From Campylobacteraceae bacterium (GTDB lineage Bacteria; Campylobacterota; Campylobacteria; Campylobacterales; Sulfurovaceae): DNA of 64,000 nucleotides. The notes under the pieces were generated by a model. That model was not told the origin of the DNA. It ran no database searches and was given only the letters and a program-made list of their open reading frames with translations. How positions within the stretch are numbered: position 1 is the stretch's first letter; each line of letters opens with the position of its first letter. The position numbers and the translations under genes were made by a program. Positions 26,434-35,400 of the stretch are shown here, piece by piece. The stretch spans positions 1 through 64,000 of the forward strand of contig JAMOOQ010000038.1 in NCBI GenBank assembly GCA_027100635.1, read 5' to 3'.

Positions 26434-26973
26434 TTAATATAGACCAAATTTACCATCAGCTCTTTTATACATAACTCTAAGAAGACCATCGTTATCATTA
26501 AATACTATAAATTGTCTTTTTTTCTCCTCTTTTAAAGCATAAACTGCCTCATCAAAATCTAAAGGTTTATGAAGTTCTAAATCCATAGGAACAATCTCTA
26601 TATCCTCTTCTGTATTATCAAATTCTGAAATAGCTATAGCATCTTCACCCATATCTTTAAAACTAGTTATTCTATGACCTTTGATTTTATCAGCATGTCG
26701 TCTTAGAGATTTTTTGACTCTCTCTATTGCTAAATCAATTGATGCATATACATCTTTATTTTTTTGTGTAATAACTATGCTATTTTTATCTTTTAGATTA
26801 ATGATAAACTCTACTGCAAAATCTTTTTTGCCATGTTTTTCGTTTGAAGAGATGATTGTTGTTGCTGAAATTATATCTAGGTTATATTTATTAAGAGTCT
26901 CCATCGCTGAGTTGATATACTCCTTAATTGAATCGGTAAGATCAAAATGTCTACCTACAATACTTCTATTCAT
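26434..26973 (-). CDS. hpf: Ribosome hibernation promoting factor (long form)
   Basis: Dimerises 70S ribosomes into inactive 100S particles in stationary phase. The 179-residue protein has the N-terminal S30AE domain (about 1-100; GRHFDLTDSIKEYINSAMETL, IDLAIERVKKSLRRHADKIKGH) and the C-terminal dimerisation domain (about 120-179; KPLDFDEAVYALK, RQFIVFNDNDGLLRVMYKRADGKFGLY), so it is the long form. A palindrome at 26986-27026 lies directly upstream of its start. Confidence 0.93.
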   Translation of the reverse strand: MNRSIVGRHFDLTDSIKEYINSAMETLNKYNLDIISATTIISSNEKHGKKDFAVEFIINLKDKNSIVITQKNKDVYASIDLAIERVKKSLRRHADKIKGHRITSFKDMGEDAIAISEFDNTEEDIEIVPMDLELHKPLDFDEAVYALKEEKKRQFIVFNDNDGLLRVMYKRADGKFGLY

Positions 26974-26985
26974 AATTTATCCTTT

Positions 26986-27026
26986 GTTATAATATAAGAG
27001 TTTTTTACTCTTAGGTAAATTATAAC
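26986..27026 (-). promoter_or_regulatory. Nested palindrome upstream of hpf
   Basis: Outer arms GTTATAAT (26986-26993) and ATTATAAC (27019-27026) enclose inner arms TAAGAGT (26995-27001) and ACTCTTA (27007-27013). The structure is 13 bases upstream of the hpf ATG and overlaps its ribosome site region and promoter. It could be an operator, an attenuator or a terminator for the pilin operon. Confidence 0.4.
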
Positions 27027-27083
27027 TAGTAAAGATAAATATTGGGTAAATAATATTAATTTAATCTTAAATTGATTGAAGTA

Positions 27084-27101
27084 AGGGGTAAAATTACCCC
27101 T
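27084..27101 (-). terminator. Possible terminator of the pilin operon
   Basis: AGGGGTAA and TTACCCCT form a perfect stem with a very short loop, about 120 bases after the last pilin-like gene. No strong T tract follows, so this is tentative. Confidence 0.4.
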
Positions 27102-27117
27102 ATAAGTTAATTATATT

Positions 27118-27217
27118 TAGATACCCAGTCAAGCTGAGTATGACGATTAGAGACTAACATACCCGTCGTCATCGTGTATGACAGTTGTTTGTCATTCTGA
27201 ATTTAATTCAGAATCTA
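27118..27217. repeat. Palindromic repeat family A, chained array
   Basis: A TAGATACCCAG...CTGAGTATGAC unit (27118-27144), a short decayed unit GTCATCGTGTATGAC (27168-27182), the spacer AGTTGTTT, and a GTCATTCTGAA...TTCAGAATCTA unit (27191-27217). It lies just after the end of the pilin operon. Confidence 0.85.
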
Positions 27218-27223
27218 AATCTA

Positions 27224-27733
27224 TTAAAGTTTTTGAATAGTTCTTTTATGGTATGTTATCCAGTGTGAAATACCTGTTGTTATATGTTGATTAATATCTC
27301 TATATCTTACATAAACATCAACAATAATATTGGGGCTAATATTAATACCACCTGTTCCTTTAGTAACAATAGGGGCTGTATTTAAAATTCTTGCAGGGGT
27401 GCAACTTAAATTATTTCCTATATAAGATATATTAACATTTACTCTATAGCCCATTCCACCATCTACTGAACCTTCATTATTCTCACCTATAATAACATTA
27501 CCTACATCACCATTAATATTTTCTACACAAGTTCCAGTGGTACTATCATTACCACTAACTGCCAAAATTGCAAGTTCTGTATAACTTTTTGCTAATAAAA
27601 TTGATTGTTCTTTTTGATATTGAGTGGCTGTTGATTTTACAATTTTAGCAGACATTGTAAAAACCAATGCACTAATAGCCGTCATTGTAACCATAACTGA
27701 TATTGCCATCAACATAGAAAATGCTTTTCTCAT
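27224..27733 (-). CDS. Pilin-like protein lacking Glu5 (MshP-like)
   Basis: A 169-residue protein with the type IV pilin N-terminal helix (AFSMLMAISVMVTMTAISALVF, about 4-26) but without the Glu5 that normally follows the cleavage site. Minor pilins at a pilus tip (GspK, MshP) commonly lack this Glu. The rest is a small Gly/Asn-rich globular part with two Cys (residues about 65 and 105). Its start overlaps the previous gene by 4 bases. Likely assembled with the two other pilins and the giant MshQ-like protein upstream. Confidence 0.75.
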   Translation of the reverse strand: MRKAFSMLMAISVMVTMTAISALVFTMSAKIVKSTATQYQKEQSILLAKSYTELAILAVSGNDSTTGTCVENINGDVGNVIIGENNEGSVDGGMGYRVNVNISYIGNNLSCTPARILNTAPIVTKGTGGINISPNIIVDVYVRYRDINQHITTGISHWITYHKRTIQKL

Positions 27734-28680
27734 CTGATTACCGCCTTCTCTTTACATGTAGATATCTCTTCATCCAAACCAGTTCTTTCTTTTACACAAA
27801 TTTTAAATCTAACATTATCACCAGAACCAGAGAATCTAAATACACTAATATTTCTAACTAAAACTTTACTATTAGCATTTATATAGCTTTCTCCTTCCCA
27901 TGGTTGATAATCATATCGTAAGACTAAATCACATATATTATTTAGGTTACTCATTATATTAGTATCACATATTTCTGTTGTTCCTGATTTAACAGGTACA
28001 AGAGCATAAGCACTTCGTGTTAAAGAGTATTGTTCATGGACTCTTTTAGCTACATTATCACTTAATGTAATATTAGTATTATCTGCTATTGATCCAATGG
28101 TTGAGATGCATGATCTATCTCCTGTATAACCAATACAGTTTATATCATATCTCTGAGTAGAACTATATCTTAACCCAGAAAATATAAGTGCCATATCTGA
28201 AATATCACTCTTTGATACATTTTGTACTATACTTGATAATAATCCTAGATTTGACCCAGGAGTTGAGATATTTGATCTATTTGAATCAGCAATATCACAA
28301 AAACCACTCCATGATGGTCTTCCATTTGCATCATTTGTATTAAAACTATCAATTGCCAATCCATACCATTCAAGTATTGGATATGTTGAGGCATCTGGAA
28401 TTTGATTAATTAAAACCGTATCATTATCATCAGCTGGATTTCTACCAACAGTTGTTCTTGCAATTCTGTGAGAAAGCCTATTTTGTATAATAGAAGCAGC
28501 TAATTCTGTTTTTACACTACTTTTATGAAGCCCTCTTTGTGTTACATAATTAGAATAAACTTGTGCCATAATCTCTGCACCCATAGAAGCCACTATTCCC
28601 AAAACAACCATTACAAAAATAAGCTCTATCATAGTAAAAGCTTTTCGTTTTTTTGAACTATTTAAATTTATTTTTTTCAT
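27730..28680 (-). CDS. Prepilin-type minor pilin (MshO-like)
   Basis: A 316-residue protein with an N-terminal prepilin signal KRKAFTMIELIFVMVVLGIV: cleavage would come before Phe, and Glu5 is present. The C-terminal globular domain is large (about 40-316) and has many Cys (for example SGFCDIAD, DINCIGYTGDRSC, TEICD, NNICD), suggesting disulfides. It shares a one-base overlap (TAATG type) with the upstream pilin gene. Size and place match MshO of Vibrio-type MSHA operons. Confidence 0.82.
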   Translation of the reverse strand: MKKINLNSSKKRKAFTMIELIFVMVVLGIVASMGAEIMAQVYSNYVTQRGLHKSSVKTELAASIIQNRLSHRIARTTVGRNPADDNDTVLINQIPDASTYPILEWYGLAIDSFNTNDANGRPSWSGFCDIADSNRSNISTPGSNLGLLSSIVQNVSKSDISDMALIFSGLRYSSTQRYDINCIGYTGDRSCISTIGSIADNTNITLSDNVAKRVHEQYSLTRSAYALVPVKSGTTEICDTNIMSNLNNICDLVLRYDYQPWEGESYINANSKVLVRNISVFRFSGSGDNVRFKICVKERTGLDEEISTCKEKAVIR

Positions 28681-29420
28681 TAATAGTCCCTTGCTTGAGC
28701 AAATCTATAGTGACCAAGATTACACATAAAAGCACTAAGTCTAATATTCTTAGCTAATTCTTTTACATCACTTTTGGTTGTTAAATTTACACTAACTAAT
28801 TTTATATTTGTAGTTCCTGATGGTGTATTATTAAATGGATGATTAAATGTAAGTGTAGTGCCATTATAAGTACCACTACTTGGATTATCTGAACCAAAAG
28901 CAACAGTAGTTCTAAGATTAATATTTAAATCTATATAATTGTCTCCACCAGCATCTGAATCTCCTTTTAAAGTGGTATCTTTTCCATCATAATCATCAAT
29001 ATCATCTAATGGTTCTCCAACTTTCAAATCATCAGCATTACCCTCTCCAAATTGACCACTATCAACTGCATTAATAACTCCACCTTCACTAGATACAAAA
29101 GATCTAAAACTTGCTATAGGTGTTCCAATTCGTCTTGCTGTTGTCAAACTAACCATATCTAAATCATCATTACCATTATCAACAGTTAAAACCACTGGGT
29201 CAATTCTTTTATTGGTATTGCTAACATCCCACTCTTTTGTTAGCAATAGATTAACTTGAGAAGCCAAAACATTAATAGACTCTTGTTGAAGAGCCACATA
29301 ACCACTTCGTACAGATTGGTTTATAAGTGTAGGAGCACTTAACAATACAATTGCCATAATAACAATTGCAAAGATAAGCTCTATCATTGCAACCCCTTTA
29401 CGATGTAAAACTGTTATCAT
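28680..29420 (-). CDS. Prepilin-type minor pilin (MshD-like)
   Basis: A 246-residue protein with a prepilin signal HRKGVAMIELIFAIVIMAIVLL: cleavage after Gly and Glu5 present. The globular part is Asp/Gly-rich (DDIDDYDGKDTTLKGDSDAG), which may bind calcium (inference). It starts 17 bases after the giant gene's stop and overlaps the next pilin gene, so the four genes form one operon. No pilus assembly ATPase or platform gene is present in the window. Confidence 0.8.
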   Translation of the reverse strand: MITVLHRKGVAMIELIFAIVIMAIVLLSAPTLINQSVRSGYVALQQESINVLASQVNLLLTKEWDVSNTNKRIDPVVLTVDNGNDDLDMVSLTTARRIGTPIASFRSFVSSEGGVINAVDSGQFGEGNADDLKVGEPLDDIDDYDGKDTTLKGDSDAGGDNYIDLNINLRTTVAFGSDNPSSGTYNGTTLTFNHPFNNTPSGTTNIKLVSVNLTTKSDVKELAKNIRLSAFMCNLGHYRFAQARDY

Positions 29421-29437
29421 TTTATCCCCCTTTTCCC

Positions 29438-32400
29438 TTACCAGTTTACTCTCTGTCTTGTTTGAGAACTACTTCCATTTGTATCAATGATATGACCTCT
29501 CTCACCAACTCCTGACCAAGTTTCCGTAGGTGCTACAATAAATTCTACTTGATATGTATATCTTCCCATAGCATCTATTGGATCATATCGTAACCAAGGA
29601 GAAGGTTCAAGTCTAATATCAACCATCTGTTCACCTGCATCATTACGTACTGTTACATCTTCATCAGTACCATTAGCTCTAATATCAATAGCTTTAACCG
29701 TAGCTGAACCTACTATCACATTAGAATTTATCACACCATCTAGTTGATTAATAGAATCAAAACTTCTGTTTATAAACCAACTATTTTCATTAATTATATC
29801 ATCTGATAAATTTGTTACAAATGTATTACAATCAATAGATGGATTAAAATCACAGTATATATCTGAAAATATTGGTGTTTTCTCAGAAATTTCTGTAATC
29901 TCTGGATATAATTTTCTTGATGCACGAACCCTAGAATATACAAATGTAATATTTTGATTACTATATGTTCTATCTATATCATTAGTTGAAGCTTTTGTAG
30001 ATAGACCATCTGTAATAGTTTCTGTAGCAGTAATATCAGATACATTTAAATCAAATGGATTAGATGGTACATTTAAATCTTTTGTAAAGTTAAATGGAAT
30101 ACTAATGTTAGCAACACCACCTGTATAGTCCAGTTTATCTATATCATATTGTAAAAATATCTCTGGGTCTGTTGTCAGTTTTGCCATATCCCAAACTTGT
30201 CTATTTCCACCCGCTGGTGTAAATACATACTTTAAACTATTTACTGTAGTTGTATTTATTGCATCTGCTGTTGTATCAAAATCTAAATTTATTTCTGTAT
30301 TTTGAGCAGAACATACACCAGCATAGTTCGGAGCAACAGTGCCGTCAGCCCGTAGAGCAGTCACTCTAAATGCTAAACTAGCAGCCATTGTCTTATTTAA
30401 ATTAGTAATTTGGTCTAAACTTAAATCAGATAGATGAGTATAAGGATTATTATTAAAATTATTAAGAGATATACCATCTACTCTAAGATTACTTGGTCTT
30501 ACTGTGATTACTTTCGATGTATTAAATGGTGTGATATATCTATCACCATTTGCAGTATCCCCTGGTTTTGCATCTGTAAATGCAAACTCCTGCCCATTAA
30601 TTTCGCTAATACTTAGATTATAAGTTGATACATTTGGCAAGGTATAATCAGCAGTAACAGTTCCATCTGAAAAACTAACATTTGGAGTAAAGACAGGATC
30701 TAATACATCACAACTTCTAACTACATTTGTTAAGGCTACATTAAATGAGTTACCTTGACTTTCATTATATCTTAAAGTTGGATTACTATTACTATCAAAT
30801 GCATTAAATGTAATCGCAGATGGATTTTGAGCTATATAACTTGTACCTATAGTGGAATTAAATCTATCTGGTCTAATTGCAAAATCATCATCTGAATATA
30901 CTAATCTATAACCTAATCTATTTGGTTGATTTATTGTATAGTAAATTCCATTTTGACAAGATTCATAAGGGTATACAGTATATTGTTCTGTTTCATCACT
31001 ATAATCAGCACACATTGTAAATTGAACTCTTACATTTTTATATGCACCTGCAACCTTAAAGCTTTTTAACTCTCTATCATTTTTAGTTGCATTAAACATC
31101 TGTTTATCACCATTATCAATAAGAGTTGTAATAACCTCTGGTTTATCTGAACCTGATGAATCTACAAGTTGATAAAGCACCTTTATATCAAAAGATGCTA
31201 TATCTGCAGTATACCCTTTAGCAATTAAAGTAGCTAAAGCTTGTGCATAAAATGGAAAACCATTATGTATTTTCTCTTTTGCTTCAAATCTATCTCTTTC
31301 GTGATTTAAACTAGCTAACATAAGTTGAAACTTATTATTTACAATCTTTGTTCTAGTGATTTTAGCATCTATCGTACTATCTGTATTCCATGCACTAAAA
31401 GGTCCTTTATTATATAAATCAGCATTATAGACTCTACAAACACCTCTTACACTAAGTTCATCAATTTCGTGGTTATTACATCCTCCACCAGTACCAGAGG
31501 TAAAGGCTAATCTTACCTTTTCTGGTGCTTCTGCCTGATTATACATTGGGTCTTTTGCATCAAATTCATTAATTACAGTTTTATATCCATTACCACTATC
31601 TTGTTGTAAAGATATTAACAGTTTTGCAGGATCTCTTGCATCAATTCTAAACTTATATCTATCTCCTGGATAACTTGAATTTCTCATTTTTGTTGCCACA
31701 GTATGATTTAAATTTGTATTTGCACCCAAAAACTTATATCCATGATATCTATCACTTCCACTTAAATCACCACTAGAACCTCTTATTGTCACATTATTTG
31801 GCTTAAATCCAACTCCTCCATCTCGCCCCTCATTAGGGTTAGAGAAGTTTCCATATTCATCAATACCAAGACCAATCCATCCCCCTTCAAATCCTTTTTT
31901 TCTATGTCTTTGAGCATATCCCATTGAACCACCAAAAGAACCAACTTCAGGAGAGTGACCAACATCTGAATCAAATAGTACCATTACAATACCATCAGCT
32001 CCCCACTTACCTATACCACCACCTTTTGTAGCAGTAGAACCCTTTTCACATCCACCATAAGCATATTGAAGATACTCAACCTCAATTAAATTCCATTTTG
32101 CTAAAAAATAGTAATCTTTGGTTACGGCAGTTGCCAAACTATGGCCTCTATCTGTTAATCTAAGTCTTCCATCAACTATTGCTGGCTCAAATCCACCTTG
32201 AGAGAATAGTGTTCTCCATTTATCATCCAATGCACTACCAAAATTATCTTTAAAACATAAAGGGACATCATCTTCTGTTTGAACAGATATTGTAAGATTA
32301 GTCTCTTTAAGGCTTCCAAGCGTTACATCTTTACCAGTTGTTACAAGTTTAAGTTTTCCAAAAAATGTTTCATCATTTTCTATACGGTTATCTCTATTTA

Positions 32401-35400
32401 TTGTTGTACTTACTGTTGCAGACATATGCCCAGCTAAAATTGTCACTTGCTCTGGATTTGGATTATTCTCTGTATAATCATAAATCGCCTGAGCATGTAT
32501 TCTCTCATCGTAAGGGTCACCATCAAAAGTTTCATATTCAACAATTACATCATAATCTAAAACCTCATTTAGTGTAATATTTACATCTTTATATGTAATA
32601 TACTCTACACCACCATCAATAGCAGGTTCTTTAAATATATATTGATTTGAACTAAATTGTACAAAAGCACTACACTCTCCCATACCATTATTATTTAATC
32701 CTGTCGGATCATATCTAAACTTTGCATTGTTACTTAAGTATAAATCATCTTCTGCTGTAACTCCACCAATAAAACCTTCTCCTGAATTAGAGTTTGCAGA
32801 TAGTATAAAGTTTCCTTTTGTGTAAAAGAATGCTGTTACATCCCATTGAGCAGAACCATTATTTGGAAACTCAAAGTTACTTTGTCCAAATACAAAGAAA
32901 TTAGAAGCAGTTCCGCCTTTATTAACAGTTAGTTCATTTCCTTCCCATCTTAGAGTACCTCGTAAAAAGATTCTAACTTTTCCAGTAGCTTCAATCGTTA
33001 AATCATTTCCTTGATGTCTCCAAGAATTTATATAATAATCACCATCGGTAAATACATACTTTATTCCTGCTTTATTCCCACTATCAAGGTTTCCTATCAT
33101 CATATATTTTCTACCACTACTATACGCTTCTGTTGCATTAAATGTTATAGTAATATTTCTACTACTTGCAACATAACTTCCAACCTCTTTTTGAACTATT
33201 GTAGTACTTTCTGTAAGAGTTGTAGAAGATAAATCTGTTGTACTTTTAAATGGAACATTATAATCTATAATATTTGGAGGTTTAACCTCACAAGGAACAT
33301 TATTACATAGTGCATCATCTGTTGTAATAGTATCTCCGTTTTCATTAACAGCTGGAGATACTTTTTTATAAGGTGCGACAATATTTGCTACATCAAGAAT
33401 AATAACCTTATTACCTCCACCACCATCTAGTGTTAAGTTTTGATATGTTTGTAATGCACTTGGAAAAATCCCACACTGAGATAGTTCAGGTTCATCATCT
33501 TCTTCACCAGTAGCATTACAATCGCCATATCCACTATCAGCTAAATCGCTATCATAACATACTTTGGTATCGTTATCTAACTGGATTTTATTTTCTGCAG
33601 ATACTGCACCTTTAATATAACTAGCACTTCCTAATATCACATCTTTTTTAGAGTAGATAGCACCTACTATTCTTGAATCATTATGGACATTAAAATTACC
33701 ATAAGCAAAAATAAACAGATTTGAAGCACTATGAGTATCACTACAAAGATTAGATCCACCAGTAGTATCACTATTGATTCCAATTTGAGAAATAGTTTCA
33801 TAATCATCTTCTATAATTAAATTAACTTTTCCATGCATATTCCACTGATAACCACTTCCACTACCTTGAGTAGAGAGAGTTTTAATATAATATGTACCTG
33901 AATCAAACTCAATATGATTATTAGACCCAGTATCAAAAAGATTCATTTTAACAACAACTTTTTTACCTGAAGTATATGGAGTAATATTTACTCTTGTGGC
34001 ATCACCTATCTCAAATGTACCAATATCTATATAATCTGCAATAATATTAATTATATTTTCTTGCCCAACACCTGATACATCTTTTATGCTATTAATATTA
34101 ATATAAGGAGCTCTAAGAGTATAGTTACTTGTATGACCAATATATAATTTATCTATTTTAATTGTTTGAATAGCTTTAAAATCAACAAGAATTTTTGCAC
34201 TACCTTGAGTTGAAATATCATATTGACTAATTGTCCCTATTTTAATATTTTTTGCCAAACTATCAGTTGTTTTAAATTCACCATCCTCTTTCGTTTGAAG
34301 AGAACCTATACTAAATTGATACTCTTTAGAATCAGCACTTTTAAATGTAACTAAAGCTGCATCAGCACCATTTTTAATACTATTAACTGCAACACTTGTC
34401 GTAACTTCAAATGGAATATTTGTTGTTCCACTATTCCAATCAGAACTAACAGTATTATAATCACTATCTGTTAATTTTGTACCGCTTGTATTAGTAGTAT
34501 ACTTTACATTTGTAGTAGAAGTAGATACTGGTGATGCTATTGTAAATGTGGCTGGATATTTCATCCCATTAGTTGGGTCAGCAAATGCCTCAGCACCATG
34601 CATAGATGGTGTACAACCGGCATTATCCCCATCTGCTCCTGCCGTATCATTACAAGTTATCTCATTTCCAGGTCCTCCATTTACAGGAGTTGAATATGTA
34701 TTAAGATCTTTATCTGGATTATTATATAATTTTGCACTACCACTACTAAAATCTACACTAGAATCAATAGCTCTTGTCTGAAGACCATCTTCAAATACAC
34801 CACATCTTTCTGGCAATACATTTGGATTATCATTTGGTATTGTTTCATCATCTAAATCCACATTTGTACTAGAGTCACACGCAACAACTTGACCTCTATA
34901 ATTAACACCATCTTTAACATAAGTGGCATATAAACTACTAGTATTTAAACAACTCATACTCATTGCAGCAGTTGTTGATACTCTTGCATTTGTATCTTCT
35001 GGTGAAATTGAGTTTGTAAATGAAAATGCCGTTGTAGTACCAAGCATCCCCATAGGACCCATATCAATATTACTACTAGTATCACAATTTCCAGATGGTT
35101 CAACAGCACAATTAGCAGACATTGTTCCACCCATTCCAGACTCATCATAATAGACATTAACTTGTTCAAGTGTAGAATCTGCCACATTATCTAAAGGAAT
35201 ACCAGTAGTACAACCAATTCCACCTTTACACATTCCCATATCCATACACATCATTCCACTAAATGTAAAATCAGCATAACATATATCATCCGCATTTTCT
35301 ACATAAGTAGTAACTGGTTCATTTGGAAATAGATTTGTTGTTGGAACTATAGTTTTTACAAATATATCTTTATTATTTTGCCACTTAACATGTACATTGG

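Noticed and set aside
34548-35187. Several 60-77-codon frames within the giant gene
   Set aside because: All lie antisense or out of frame to a single intact 2544-codon gene and lack ribosome sites.
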